From contig SFDE01000005.1 of assembly GCA_004558805.1 (NCBI GenBank), forward strand, positions 43,630-107,629: a stretch of 64,000 bases of DNA, in the 5' to 3' direction. The position numbers were made by a program, and so were the translations under genes. Of the stretch, positions 26,327 through 35,791 are shown piece by piece; position 1 is the stretch's first letter; each line of letters starts with the position of its first letter. Source of the stretch: Faecalibacterium prausnitzii. GTDB taxonomy: Bacteria > Bacillota > Clostridia > Oscillospirales > Ruminococcaceae. The notes beneath the pieces are model-generated. The model searched no databases and had not been told where the DNA came from. It saw only the letters and a program-made list of their open reading frames with translations.

Positions 26327-27201
26327 TGCAACCCAACATTGAAACTTTTATCGGCTGCGACAGCAGCTACCGCCCTGCCAGCATCGTGCTGTACGGCGCC
26401 CCCTACGATTCCACCACCAGCTACCGTCCCGGGGCACGGTTTGGTCCGGCTGCCATCCGCCACGAGAGCTACGGTCTGGAGACCTACAGCCCCTACCAGA
26501 ACGCCGACCTGACCGACTTTGACATCTTTGACAGCGGAGATCTGGAACTGTGCTTTGGCTCCAGCGAATCCGCCCTTGGGGACATTCAGGCACGGGCAGA
26601 AGAGATCCTGAGGGACGGCAAGTTTCCCCTGCTGCTGGGAGGCGAGCATCTGGTTACTCTGGGTGCGGTGCGTGCGGCGGTAAAGAAATACCCGGACCTC
26701 CACATCATCCACTTTGACGCCCATGCAGACCTGCGGGACGACTATCTGGGCGCAGCCTTGAGCCACGCCTGCGTGCTGCGCCGCTGCCATGAGCTGGTGG
26801 GCGATGGGCACATCCACCAGTTCTGCATCCGCAGCGGCGACCGGGCAGAGTTTGAGTTTGCTGCCCAGCACACCGAGATGCACAAGTTCGACTTTACCGG
26901 TCTGGCGGAGCTGACGGCGCAGCTGTGCGAAAGCAAGGTGCCGGTGTATCTGACCATTGATCTGGACTGTCTGGATCCTTCCTGCTTCCCCGGCACCGGT
27001 ACTCCGGAGGCAGGCGGCGTCAGCTTTTTGCAGCTGCTGGACGCCATCCGCACCGCCACCAAGGCAAACATCATCGGTGCGGACCTCAACGAGCTTGCCC
27101 CCACGCTGGACACCACCGGCGTATCCACCGCCACCGCCTGCAAGGTGCTGCGGGAGCTGCTGATCGCACTGGACAAGGGTTGGCCCGGTTTCCAGACCTG
27201 A
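26326..27201 (+). CDS. speB: Agmatinase (ureohydrolase)
   Basis: A 291-residue arginase/agmatinase-family enzyme hydrolysing agmatine to putrescine and urea. The binuclear Mn sites are visible: GGEHLVTLG, HFDAHADLRDDY, and LTIDLDCLDPSCFPGTGTPE. Its ATG overlaps the speE stop (TGATG), showing translational coupling, and has an AGTGGAGG site; an earlier in-frame start inside speE is unlikely. Together with the decarboxylase it supplies putrescine for the last two genes of the operon. Confidence 0.92.
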   Translation: MQPNIETFIGCDSSYRPASIVLYGAPYDSTTSYRPGARFGPAAIRHESYGLETYSPYQNADLTDFDIFDSGDLELCFGSSESALGDIQARAEEILRDGKFPLLLGGEHLVTLGAVRAAVKKYPDLHIIHFDAHADLRDDYLGAALSHACVLRRCHELVGDGHIHQFCIRSGDRAEFEFAAQHTEMHKFDFTGLAELTAQLCESKVPVYLTIDLDCLDPSCFPGTGTPEAGGVSFLQLLDAIRTATKANIIGADLNELAPTLDTTGVSTATACKVLRELLIALDKGWPGFQT

Positions 27202-27239
27202 CCGACGAGATATAGAGATACAATAAAGGAGAATCCACC

Positions 27240-28499
27240 ATGAGCAAAGTTCTGATCATCGGCTGCGGCGGCGTTGCCTCCGTGGCGATCCACAAGTGCT
27301 GCCAGGTCCCTGAGGTGTTTACCGAGATCTGCATTGCCAGCCGCACCAAGGCAAAGTGCGACAAGCTTGCCGCCGAGCTCGCCCCCAAGACTGCCACCAA
27401 GATCACCACCGCACAGGTGGATGCGGACAAGACCGAGGAAGTCATTGCTCTCATCAAGGCATACCAGCCGGATCTGGTGATGAACATCGCCCTGCCCTAT
27501 CAGGATCTGACCATCATGGACGCCTGCCTGGCATGCGGCGTCAACTACATGGACACCGCCAACTACGAGCCGGAGAACACCGATGACCCCCAGTGGCGTG
27601 CCATCTACGAAAAGCGCTGCAAGGAAGCCGGCTTCTCTGCCTACTTTGACTACAGCTGGCAGTGGGCATACGCCAAGAAGTTTGAGGAGGCTGGTCTCAC
27701 CGCTCTGCTGGGCAGCGGCTTTGACCCGGGCGTCACCCAGGCTTACTGCGCCTACGCTAAGAAGCACGAGTTTGACACCATTGACACCATCGACATTCTG
27801 GACTGCAACGGCGGCGACCACGGCTACGCCTTTGCCACCAACTTCAACCCGGAGATCAACCTGCGGGAGGTGTCCGCCCCCGGCAGCTACTGGGAGGACG
27901 GTCACTGGGTGGAGATCCCTGCCATGAGCATCAAGCGGGAGTACAACTTTGATCAGGTGGGCGAAAAGGATATGTACCTGCTGCACCACGAGGAGATCGA
28001 GTCGCTGGCAAAGAACATCCCGGAGACAAAGCGCATCCGCTTCTTCATGACCTTTGGTCAGAGCTATCTGGACCATATGCGGTGCCTGGAGGACGTGGGC
28101 ATGCTGTCCACCACCCCTGTAAACTTCAACGGGCAGGAGATCGTGCCCATCCAGTTCCTGAAGGCTCTGCTGCCGGACCCTGCCAGCCTTGGTCCCCGCA
28201 CCAAGGGCAAGACCAACATCGGCTGCATCTTTACCGGCAAGAAGGACGGCAAGGATAAAACCTACTACATCTACAACGTCTGCGACCATCAGGAGTGCTA
28301 TAAGGAAGTGGGCAGTCAGGCGATCAGCTACACCACTGGCGTGCCTGCCATGTGCGGCGCTCTGATGCTGCTGACCGGCAAGTGGACCACCAAGGGCGTC
28401 CATACTGTGGAAGAATTTGATCCGGATCCCTATCTGGAGGCACTGGACAAGTACGGTCTGCCCCGCTCCGAGAGCCACGACCCGGCTCTGGTGGACTGA
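27240..28499 (+). CDS. Carboxyspermidine/carboxynorspermidine dehydrogenase
   Basis: A 419-residue member of the saccharopine dehydrogenase family (Lys1-like). The N-terminus SKVLIIGCGGVASVAIHKC is the NAD(P)-binding Rossmann motif; ASRTKAKCDKLAAEL, GVNYMDTANYEPEN and LLGSGFDPGVTQAYCAYA are CASDH family stretches. The enzyme condenses putrescine with aspartate semialdehyde and reduces the product to carboxyspermidine. It is directly followed, with a TGATG overlap, by the decarboxylase that completes the step. In other bacteria this pair replaces SpeD/SpeE. Confidence 0.92.
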   Translation: MSKVLIIGCGGVASVAIHKCCQVPEVFTEICIASRTKAKCDKLAAELAPKTATKITTAQVDADKTEEVIALIKAYQPDLVMNIALPYQDLTIMDACLACGVNYMDTANYEPENTDDPQWRAIYEKRCKEAGFSAYFDYSWQWAYAKKFEEAGLTALLGSGFDPGVTQAYCAYAKKHEFDTIDTIDILDCNGGDHGYAFATNFNPEINLREVSAPGSYWEDGHWVEIPAMSIKREYNFDQVGEKDMYLLHHEEIESLAKNIPETKRIRFFMTFGQSYLDHMRCLEDVGMLSTTPVNFNGQEIVPIQFLKALLPDPASLGPRTKGKTNIGCIFTGKKDGKDKTYYIYNVCDHQECYKEVGSQAISYTTGVPAMCGALMLLTGKWTTKGVHTVEEFDPDPYLEALDKYGLPRSESHDPALVD

Positions 28500-29713
28500 T
28501 GCGGGTGGCAGATCCTCGCCCGCCCTTTGCAGGGCTGGCAAACCTCTCTGAGGAAGCACTGAGCGCCCTGCCTACCCCCTGCTATCTGCTGGACGAGGCG
28601 CAGCTGCGCCGCAACGGCGAGATCCTGCTGGGGGTGCAAAAGCGCACCGGCTGCCGCATCCTGCTGGCACAGAAGGCATTTTCCAACTTTGACCTGTATC
28701 CGGTGCTTGCCCCTTATCTGGCAGGCACCGAGGCAAGCGGTCTGTACGAAAGCCGCCTTGGCAGGGAGGAGCTGCCGGAAAAAGAGAACCATGTGTTCTG
28801 CGCCGCCTACCGGGAGGATGAGTTTGCCCAGCTTTTGCAGTATGCGGACCACATCGTGTTCAACTCTCCCCGGCAGCTTGCCCGGTTTGGTGCCCGTGCC
28901 AAAGCAGCAGGCAAAAGCGTGGGTCTGCGGATCAACCCGGAGCAGTCCACACAGGAGGGGCACGAGATCTACGACCCCTGTGCCCCGGGCAGCCGGCTGG
29001 GCACCACCCGTGCTCAGTGGGACGCTGCCGTGGCGCAGGACCCTTCCCTGCCCGGACTGCTGGACGGGCTCCACTTCCACACCCTCTGTGAGCAGGATGC
29101 AGACGCACTGGCACAGACCCTGCCTGCGGTGGAAGCAAAATTCGGAGACCTGCTGCCCCGGATGAAGTGGCTGAACTTTGGCGGCGGGCACCATATCACC
29201 CGCCCCGGCTATGACCTTGCCACTCTGGAAGGCTGCATCACCGCAATGCAGCAGAAATACGGGGTGCAGGTGTATCTGGAGCCGGGAGAGGCATGGGCGC
29301 TGAACGCAGGGTACCTTGTCACCACGGTGCTGGACACCCTGCAGAATGGCGACACCAGTCTTGCCATTCTGGACATGTCCGCCGCCTGCCACACCCCGGA
29401 CGTCATTGAGATGCCCTACCGCCCTCCCCTGCTGGATGCGGGAGAGCCCGGCGAAAGACCCTGCACGGTGCGGCTGGGCGGTCCCACCTGCCTTGCAGGA
29501 GACGTGGTAGGAGATTACAGCTTCTCCCGTCCTCTCACCGAGGGCGACCGGCTGATCTTTGGCGATATGGCGATTTATTCCACCTGCAAGAACAACACCT
29601 TCAACGGGATGCCTCTGCCGGACATCCATGTCCTGCACGACGACGGCACCACCGCCTGCCTTGCCCATTTCGGCTACCGGGACTTCAAGTACCGGCTGGG
29701 TTTCATGGGCTGA
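28499..29713 (+). CDS. nspC: Carboxynorspermidine decarboxylase
   Basis: A 404-residue fold-III (alanine racemase-like) PLP decarboxylase. PTPCYLLDEAQLRRN leads to the PLP lysine Lys59 in LLAQKAFSNF. Further landmarks are GLRINPEQS, LDGLHFHTLCEQDAD, WLNFGGGHHITRPGYD, YLEPGEAW and the Cys-containing GGPTCLAGDVVGDY. It removes CO2 from carboxyspermidine to give spermidine. Its ATG overlaps the dehydrogenase stop. A strong terminator follows, so it closes the operon. Confidence 0.94.
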   Translation: MRVADPRPPFAGLANLSEEALSALPTPCYLLDEAQLRRNGEILLGVQKRTGCRILLAQKAFSNFDLYPVLAPYLAGTEASGLYESRLGREELPEKENHVFCAAYREDEFAQLLQYADHIVFNSPRQLARFGARAKAAGKSVGLRINPEQSTQEGHEIYDPCAPGSRLGTTRAQWDAAVAQDPSLPGLLDGLHFHTLCEQDADALAQTLPAVEAKFGDLLPRMKWLNFGGGHHITRPGYDLATLEGCITAMQQKYGVQVYLEPGEAWALNAGYLVTTVLDTLQNGDTSLAILDMSAACHTPDVIEMPYRPPLLDAGEPGERPCTVRLGGPTCLAGDVVGDYSFSRPLTEGDRLIFGDMAIYSTCKNNTFNGMPLPDIHVLHDDGTTACLAHFGYRDFKYRLGFMG

Positions 29714-29737
29714 CCCTGCCACCAAGGCAATAAAATC

Positions 29738-29791
29738 ACCACCCCCGGCACTCCCCTGTTTTACAGGAAGGAGCGCCGGGGGTGGTTTTTT
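29738..29791. terminator. Terminator of the polyamine operon
   Basis: ACCACCCCCGGC pairs with GCCGGGGGTGGT, with an inner CTCC/GGAG helix and a CCTG/CAGG cap, followed by TTTTTT on the plus strand. It also lies just beyond the end of the convergent GH112 gene. Confidence 0.92.
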
Positions 29792-29823
29792 GCAGATTTT
29801 GCGGTTAAAAATGACGTTATGCT

Positions 29824-31986
29824 TTAGCCGATCTCATACCACTTGATCTCGTTTGCATCCAGATGCAGGTCAAAGTGGTTGCCATGGGTGGTGTAGACGG
29901 TGGTATCCTGCGGCTGATAGGTGTTGTTCACCACGCAGTACTTGCCATTCTTCACATAGGCGTGGACTTCCACGTTGTAGTTGGAGCTGAACCAGGTATG
30001 AAGCTCCTCCTCGCTGTGGGCGCTCCACAGGATGGCACGGTACAGGGTGCGGCTGTTGGCAAAGCTGTAGGGCACGCCGCTGATGTACACCGCACGCCCC
30101 TTGCCAAAGTCGTGTGCCGCCATCTGCACCTCTTTGTTCCGCTGCACCAGCACCTGAGTGCCTTCCAGAGCATAGATATTCTTCTTGCCTTCGCCAAAAT
30201 CCACCGGCTGGTCGGCATCCTGCAGGATGAAGTGATCCGGGTGCTCGGTCCAGTTGTACTTGTCGTAGTTGAGGGTAAAGCCGTTTTCTTCCTCCACGCC
30301 CAGCACAGTGGCAAGCTGCAGCAGGTGACCCTGATAGGCGTGACCGGAAGGCTCTCCTACGCCGATGAAGCCGCCGCCGTTCCAGACGAATTTCCGGATG
30401 GCGGAGGTGATCTCCGGGTCCTCCCACCAGATGCCGCCGGTGTGGGCGGTGTCGGCATCGCCTACATTGATGATAACATCCAGCTCATCCAGCAGAGCGG
30501 GGTTGTTCTTAATGTCCTCAAAGCTGATGAACCTGACGTCAAAGGGTGCGCCGGACAGCATCTCGATGACTCCGGCGTAGCTGTAGTTCTGCTTGTAATA
30601 CAGGGCGTGGTGGACCATATGGCAGCCCCAGGCACGCATCTTGCCCCAGCAATTCAGCACTGCCACCCGCTTGACGCAGTAGGGGGTGGTGCCCTTGATG
30701 TTCTCGTACAGCTGCCGGAACTCGTTGCAGACGCTTTCCACGTAGTCCACAAACTCCGGGAAGTCCAGCGCCAGCTTCAGGTAGCCGCCGTAGCCGATGC
30801 GGTCAATGGGCTTGCGGAGGATGGCACGGCGAGCGGTGACCCAGTTCTCTTTTGCCTCCCGCACCGGGTCTCCCCCTTCGTGGAAGGTATCCGGGAAGAA
30901 GTAGGGCAGGAAACGCCCCTCGGTGTACTTGACCCCCTCGATGTCGGAAATGAGCCGCAGGGTGGAGCCGTTGCCCACGCTGCCCACCACGGCGTCCAGC
31001 CCGATGGTCTTGAACTCCGGCATAAAGGGTTCGGTGCCGATCCAGTGGTCACCCAGGAACATCATCGCCTCGCAGCCGCACTCGTGGGTGATGTCCACCA
31101 TCTCCTTGGCGAGCTTTGCCACTTCCCGGCGCTGGAACGCCTGAAAATCCCGGAATTCCTTACTGGGCACACGGTACTGGTTGTTGTAGTAGCCCTGATC
31201 GATGATATACTCCGGTCGGAACTTATAGCCCACTTCCTGCTCAAACTGGTTCAGGATGTAGGGACTGACGGAGGCGGAGTAGCCGTACCAGTCCACGAAC
31301 TTCTCCCGCTTCAGCTCGTCAAAGATCAGGGTGAACTGATGGAAGAAGGTGGTGTAGCGGATGACGTTGACGTAGGGATGCTCGGCAATGAACTTCCGCA
31401 GCCGCTCCATGGAGTACTTGTGGGTCTTGGGCTGCCGGACGTCAAAGGTGATCTGGTGCTCAAAGTTGGTCCAGCCGTTGGTGGTAGCGTTGTACATGTG
31501 CACCGGGTCCCAGATCAGATATGCCAAAAAACTGACGGTGTACTCATGGAAAGGCACCGCCTGCACCGTAACGCATCCGTCGGCGTAACTCCACTGCTCC
31601 GGGGGCACCGGCTGCCCGGTGGTGCGGTCCATGACCTCCCACCAGCGGGTGATGTCGTCATTGGTGTTCACCTGCATCAGCTCCGGGCTGATACCCTTCA
31701 TCAGAGGGATGGTGACCGTATCCCCGGGTGCGGTGTAGAAGCCGGTCATGATGTAGCACTGCTGCACCTCGTCGGGGTTTGCCTTTGCCCACACATTGTC
31801 CTTGCGGGTGGTGTAGTAGGTAGAATAGATCTTTGCGTCAACGTCCTTCAGCTGCTGGGGGAAGTCGGTGCCATCGCAGTCACGGATGGCGTCCGCTCCC
31901 CACTTTTTCAGGATCTCCAGGGTCTCGGGCACCACGTCCAGATTTGTAGGAATGGTCACGCGACCGGTCTTTCTCATTTCGTCCAT
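29824..31986 (-). CDS. gnpA: 1,3-beta-galactosyl-N-acetylhexosamine phosphorylase (GH112)
   Basis: A 720-residue GH112 enzyme, full length for the family. It starts RKTGRVTIPTNLDVVPET and has Asp313 in FLGDHWIGTEPF, the same position and context as the general acid of the Bifidobacterium longum enzyme. It phosphorolyses galacto-N-biose or lacto-N-biose to galactose 1-phosphate and GalNAc or GlcNAc; preference between the two cannot be read. No signal peptide, so cytoplasmic, fitting import by the ABC transporter upstream in the operon. Start after AAAGGAG. Confidence 0.94.
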   Translation of the reverse strand: MDEMRKTGRVTIPTNLDVVPETLEILKKWGADAIRDCDGTDFPQQLKDVDAKIYSTYYTTRKDNVWAKANPDEVQQCYIMTGFYTAPGDTVTIPLMKGISPELMQVNTNDDITRWWEVMDRTTGQPVPPEQWSYADGCVTVQAVPFHEYTVSFLAYLIWDPVHMYNATTNGWTNFEHQITFDVRQPKTHKYSMERLRKFIAEHPYVNVIRYTTFFHQFTLIFDELKREKFVDWYGYSASVSPYILNQFEQEVGYKFRPEYIIDQGYYNNQYRVPSKEFRDFQAFQRREVAKLAKEMVDITHECGCEAMMFLGDHWIGTEPFMPEFKTIGLDAVVGSVGNGSTLRLISDIEGVKYTEGRFLPYFFPDTFHEGGDPVREAKENWVTARRAILRKPIDRIGYGGYLKLALDFPEFVDYVESVCNEFRQLYENIKGTTPYCVKRVAVLNCWGKMRAWGCHMVHHALYYKQNYSYAGVIEMLSGAPFDVRFISFEDIKNNPALLDELDVIINVGDADTAHTGGIWWEDPEITSAIRKFVWNGGGFIGVGEPSGHAYQGHLLQLATVLGVEEENGFTLNYDKYNWTEHPDHFILQDADQPVDFGEGKKNIYALEGTQVLVQRNKEVQMAAHDFGKGRAVYISGVPYSFANSRTLYRAILWSAHSEEELHTWFSSNYNVEVHAYVKNGKYCVVNNTYQPQDTTVYTTHGNHFDLHLDANEIKWYEIG

Positions 31987-32010
31987 GGGAAAATTCTCCT
32001 TTGTGTCTAT

Positions 32011-32202
32011 TTAGTCCTGATAGGTGGCGTTGTAGATCGCCAGCACCGCCAGCAGCAGCGCCACGCCCACCAGCATGATGCCCAGACCTGCCAGCTGCCC
32101 GGTCATTTTCCAGCCGGACACCACCAGCACCACCGCCAGCACAAACAGTACCAGCATCAGCACCATGCGCAGGGTGGGATGATTTTTCCAGAATGTTTTC
32201 AT
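32011..32202 (-). CDS. Small two-TM protein of the GNB/LNB operon
   Basis: A 63-residue protein with two membrane segments (about 12-30 and 36-56) joined by KMTGQ and ending in ATYQD. It lies in the operon between permease (11-base gap) and phosphorylase (24-base gap), with an AAGGTGACAG site. It may belong to a small domain family of unknown function found beside carbohydrate ABC genes in Clostridia (possibly DUF6903; from memory). A role as transporter accessory subunit is inference from position. Confidence 0.7.
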   Translation of the reverse strand: MKTFWKNHPTLRMVLMLVLFVLAVVLVVSGWKMTGQLAGLGIMLVGVALLLAVLAIYNATYQD

Positions 32203-32213
32203 CGTCTGTCACC

Positions 32214-33110
32214 TTAACCTTTCAGACCGCCCACGGTCATGCCCTGGGTCAGCTGCCGCTGCACACAGATGTACAGGATCAGGGTGGGCAGCATCACCAG
32301 CACCAGTCCGGCATACATGGTGCCGTACTGGGCGGCACTCTGCTGCGCCTGCATCAGGTTCAAAAGACCCACCGGCAGGGTGCGGGGAGCGCTGGTGGAG
32401 CTCATGAGGGTCATGGAGATGATATACTCGTTCCAGAAGGACAGGAAGTTGAACAGGATGATGGTTATGATGGAGGGCTTTGCCATGGGGAAGATGATGC
32501 GGGTCATGGCAGAGAAATAGCTTGCTCCGTCAATGTATGCCGCCTCCTCAAAGTCGTGGGGCAGGGTGGCAAAATAGCCCGACAGCAGATAGATGGTAAA
32601 GGGCAGCGCCGTAGCGGCGTACACCACCGCCAGCATCACCAGATTGTTCAGCAAAAAGCCGCTGCCAAAGTGGCTCTTCAGCCACACATCGCCGTCCCGC
32701 AGCATCAGGAAAATGGGCACTACGATGTAGTTGACATTGATGAACAGACCCGCCATGAACAGGGTGTTCAGCAGCTTGCGTCCCCGGAACTTAAAGCGGG
32801 ACAGGCAGTAGGCTGCAGGCAGGGCAATGACCAGCAGCAGCACCAGCGCCAGAGCGGTGACGATCACCGAGTTGAGCATATACTCGCCCATTTTTGCCCC
32901 GTTCCATGCGTTGACAAAGTTCTGCCAGTAAAAGCCCGCCGGCAGTGCCCAGGGGTTGCCGTAAAACTCTGCATTCTGCTTGATGGATGCCATAAACACC
33001 CACGCCACCGGCACGATGATGGTGACTGCCAGCAGTACCAGCACAAAATAGATGAAAAACTTGTAGAGACCTTCCGCCGAACGGGAAGATTTTTCCGGAT
33101 TATTCTGCAT
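32214..33110 (-). CDS. Carbohydrate ABC transporter permease (MalG-type)
   Basis: A 298-residue permease with six membrane segments (first near 20-40). The cytoplasmic EAA loop that contacts the ATPase is clear: EEAAYIDGASYFSAMTRIIF with PMAKP following. C-terminus MTVGGLKG is typical of MalG-type subunits. It pairs with the preceding MalF-type permease. No ATPase gene is present in the locus, so a shared MsmK-like ATPase from elsewhere must drive it. Confidence 0.93.
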   Translation of the reverse strand: MQNNPEKSSRSAEGLYKFFIYFVLVLLAVTIIVPVAWVFMASIKQNAEFYGNPWALPAGFYWQNFVNAWNGAKMGEYMLNSVIVTALALVLLLVIALPAAYCLSRFKFRGRKLLNTLFMAGLFINVNYIVVPIFLMLRDGDVWLKSHFGSGFLLNNLVMLAVVYAATALPFTIYLLSGYFATLPHDFEEAAYIDGASYFSAMTRIIFPMAKPSIITIILFNFLSFWNEYIISMTLMSSTSAPRTLPVGLLNLMQAQQSAAQYGTMYAGLVLVMLPTLILYICVQRQLTQGMTVGGLKG

Positions 33111-33122
33111 CTTCTTCCCTCC

Positions 33123-34007
33123 TTAAAATTCCAGCGTATCCCGGCTGGTTGCCTTGTTGACGCAAGCGGACAGAGCAAAGGAGAACAGGAAGATCACCAC
33201 GCCGATCGCCATGCTGTAGCCGTACAAACCGGCGTCTTTCTGGCTGTACATATAGTTCAGTGCCACGTCCGAAGCGCCGTTGGGTCCGCCGCTGGTCATT
33301 GCCTTGACGAAGAGGAACGCCATGTTGATGGTGGAAATGATAAAGAAGGTCAGGGTGGTGCGGATGTTGGTCCAGATCAGCGGAATGGTGATCTGGAAAA
33401 ACTGGGTCAGCCGCCCGGCACCATCCAGATTGGCACTTTCGTACAGGCTTACCGGCACCGAGGACATGGATGCCATATACATGACCATGTAATAGCCGAT
33501 CGCCTGCCACACCATGGCAAGGATGATGGAGGGGATCACCAGTTTTTCACCCTTCCACAGGATGGGGTCGCTCATGTTCCGGAACATCCCGATGATGCTG
33601 TTCAGCATACCGTTTTCCGGTTTATAGATGGCAGAGAAGATGCCGGAGATGACCACCACCGACAGGATGTTGGGGATGTAAAAGATGACACGGAAAAAGT
33701 TCTGTCCTTTGATCTTTTCCCGGGTCAGGATGGCGGCAAACACCAGTGCAAAAGCAAAGGTGACGATGGTCACCGCCACCACCAGCAGGATCATATTCTG
33801 CATGGAACGAATGAACTGGGCGTCCTTCAGCAGGTGCTGAAAATTCTTCAGCCCCACGAAGGTCTCATTGGGGGAGTATGCTCCCCTCTCATACAAACTC
33901 ATGCGGAACACATTGAGAGTGGGCAGGATCATGAAGATGAAAAACAGGATGGTCGCCGGTGCCACGCAGAGAAAAACGAACCATTTGCGGCTTCTGTCGG
34001 ATCTCAT
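33123..34007 (-). CDS. Sugar ABC transporter permease (MalF-type)
   Basis: A 294-residue permease with six membrane segments. The EAA-like loop appears as LYESANLDGAGRLTQFFQIT with IPLI after it. The N-terminus RKWFVFLCVAPATILFFIF is typical of MalF/UgpA subunits of CUT1 transporters. It lies between the binding protein and the MalG-type partner (12-base gap), and a U-tract hairpin upstream separates it from the binding-protein gene. Confidence 0.93.
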   Translation of the reverse strand: MRSDRSRKWFVFLCVAPATILFFIFMILPTLNVFRMSLYERGAYSPNETFVGLKNFQHLLKDAQFIRSMQNMILLVVAVTIVTFAFALVFAAILTREKIKGQNFFRVIFYIPNILSVVVISGIFSAIYKPENGMLNSIIGMFRNMSDPILWKGEKLVIPSIILAMVWQAIGYYMVMYMASMSSVPVSLYESANLDGAGRLTQFFQITIPLIWTNIRTTLTFFIISTINMAFLFVKAMTSGGPNGASDVALNYMYSQKDAGLYGYSMAIGVVIFLFSFALSACVNKATSRDTLEF

Positions 34008-34045
34008 AGGGTCAAACCGCTCCTTTCTTTATAATGTACAGCTCC

Positions 34046-34078
34046 AAAAAAGCGGAGGCGGTAAAAACCGCCCCCGCT
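34046..34078 (-). terminator. Intercistronic attenuator after the binding-protein gene
   Basis: Minus strand AGCGGGGGCGGT pairs with ACCGCCTCCGCT (one mismatch) around a short T-rich loop and is followed by TTTTTT. Partial termination here would give more binding protein than permease, as at the TRAP operon. Confidence 0.87.
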
Positions 34079-34108
34079 GGGCAGGGTTTGCTGCAGGAAT
34101 CGCTGCAA

Positions 34109-35476
34109 TTACTCGATGATGTTGGCACGCATCTGGTCACTGGCGGACTTGATGCCATCGATCCACTGCTGCTCGGTCATGCTGCCGGACACCAGAGAGT
34201 TGACGGGATCAAAGAACACAGTGCGGACTTCCACGCCGGGGATAGCGGAGAAGGCTGCAAAGTTGCCCATAGCTGCCTTTGCGCCGTTGTCGTAGATGGA
34301 GTAGAACATCTTGTTGTCGCCTTCCAGCTCATCGGCAATGCCCAGCACAGGCTGGATGGCGCCGCTCTCGGCAAACAGCTTGCATGCCTCGTCGCTGTAC
34401 AGGTAAGCCACGAACTGCTTGGCAGCATCCAGATGCTCGGCACCTGCCGGGATCCATGCCTGCTCAAACCAGGTGTAGCTGTAGCCGTCGCCGCCAGCCT
34501 TGACAGCGGGCAGAGCGGTCATGCCCCACTCGAAGCCGTCGGCACGGGGAGCCTCTGCCATCTCGCCCACGATCCAGGTGCCGTTGGGCATGAACAGAGC
34601 CTTGTTGTCCAGCACCAGCTGCTGGTTCTGGGTAAAGTCCTGATCGTTTGCCTGCGCAGGAGTGATGGGGTTGGTGTAGGAGGCAAGCTTTGCCACGATG
34701 TCAAAGCAGGTCTTTGCCTCGGGGGTATCCCAGATGCCCTCGGTGTAGTGGGTAGCCTTGTCGAAGAACTCGGGACCGCCTGCTGCGTACATCAGAGCGT
34801 AGAAGAAGGCGTCAAAGTAGCCGGTGGTGGGGTAGGTGAACAGGTAGGTGCCCTCAGCGGCAGCCTTTTCGCCCAGTTCCCACATCTCGTCCCAGGTCTT
34901 GGGCACATCCCAACCCTTTTCCTTCAGGAAGCCGGCGTTGTAGAACAGACCGCAGGGGCTGTAGAACATGGGGGCAAGGTAGGTCTTGCCGTCGCCGTAG
35001 GGGTTGGTCAGAGAGGTGTCGGTAAAGCCGCCGGCGATCTTTTCGCTGACCTTTTTGCTCTCGCCGGGGACGGTCATGCTCAGCACATCGGTGATGTCTG
35101 CGATCAGGTTGCCCTTGATGAACTGCTCGGTGAGGGCAGCCTCACGACCGGTGGCAAGGTGGACCACGTCGGGATAGTCACCGCCCTGCATGGAAGGTCC
35201 GATAACGTCCTCCAGCTTCTTATCGGTGGTCAGTTCCACCTTGATGCCGGTCTGTGCGGTGAAAGCCTCGGTGACCTTCTTCCACATATGTGCGCCGTAA
35301 CCGGTCTCAATGGCGGCGACCTTGATGGTCACGTCCGCCGCAGGAGCGGAGGCAGCAGCAGAAGAAGCGGTGCTGGAAGCAGTGGAGCTGGAAGAACCGC
35401 CGCAGGCGGCAAGACCCAGTGCAGCAGCGCTCACGCCGGCTGCCTTCAGAAAATTGCGACGAGAAATGCGTTTCAT
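34109..35476 (-). CDS. Sugar ABC transporter solute-binding lipoprotein
   Basis: A 455-residue CUT1 binding protein. The N-terminus MKRISRRNFLKAAGVSAAAL has a twin-arginine-like SRRNFLK and a lipobox LAAC (Cys near 25), followed by a Ser/Thr/Ala linker. The mature part has the extracellular solute-binding fold: VHLATGREAALTEQFIKGN, KTWDEMWELGEKAAAEGTYL and AFMPNGTW-like LFMPNGTWIVGEMAE. Start placed at ATG 35476 after GGAGG; earlier in-frame ATGs lack sites. By context it binds galacto-N-biose or lacto-N-biose. First gene of the minus-strand operon. Confidence 0.92.
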   Translation of the reverse strand: MKRISRRNFLKAAGVSAAALGLAACGGSSSSTASSTASSAAASAPAADVTIKVAAIETGYGAHMWKKVTEAFTAQTGIKVELTTDKKLEDVIGPSMQGGDYPDVVHLATGREAALTEQFIKGNLIADITDVLSMTVPGESKKVSEKIAGGFTDTSLTNPYGDGKTYLAPMFYSPCGLFYNAGFLKEKGWDVPKTWDEMWELGEKAAAEGTYLFTYPTTGYFDAFFYALMYAAGGPEFFDKATHYTEGIWDTPEAKTCFDIVAKLASYTNPITPAQANDQDFTQNQQLVLDNKALFMPNGTWIVGEMAEAPRADGFEWGMTALPAVKAGGDGYSYTWFEQAWIPAGAEHLDAAKQFVAYLYSDEACKLFAESGAIQPVLGIADELEGDNKMFYSIYDNGAKAAMGNFAAFSAIPGVEVRTVFFDPVNSLVSGSMTEQQWIDGIKSASDQMRANIIE

Positions 35477-35563
35477 ATGTGTGTCCTCCATCATAGTGTT
35501 CCGTTTATGCACAGCCGGGACAAGCAGGCTCTGTCCGGAAGGGCTGTGTTCTTTTCTGCCACA

Positions 35564-35592
35564 ACTATAAGATTTTTTTACCCCTGCCGCAA
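35564..35592 (-). promoter_or_regulatory. Promoter of the GNB/LNB transport operon
   Basis: Minus strand -35 TTGCGG, 17-base spacer, -10 TATAGT, leaving a leader of about 80 bases. The weak -35 fits activation by the divergent AraC-type regulator. Confidence 0.7.
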
Positions 35593-35642
35593 GGTGTTTG
35601 TTGTTTCATTTTTTAGAATTCTTGCCTTTCAGTCTTTTTATC

Positions 35643-35656
35643 TAGCAAATTTGCTA
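35643..35656. promoter_or_regulatory. Palindrome TAGCAAATTTGCTA, possible operator
   Basis: A perfect 14-bp palindrome about 50 bases upstream of the minus-strand -35 and 105 bases upstream of the plus-strand -35, in an AT-rich divergent region. A binding site for a dimeric regulator is plausible; which protein binds is unknown. Confidence 0.45.
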
Positions 35657-35762
35657 AATTACAGCGCAGCATTTTGGTGGTTTTACCCTTTCTGTAACTT
35701 TTTTGACATATTTCAATTTCTTTTCAGGAATAAAAATAGAAAATCTGTTCAAAAAACAGGGC

Positions 35763-35791
35763 TTGCTTTTTTTGGCATTTCCCTCTATAAT
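35763..35791 (+). promoter_or_regulatory. Promoter of the AraC-nahK operon
   Basis: -35 TTGCTT, 17-base spacer, -10 TATAAT, with start expected near 35798 and a leader of about 90 bases. Together with the minus-strand promoter and the palindrome this accounts for the 413-base divergent space. Confidence 0.75.
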
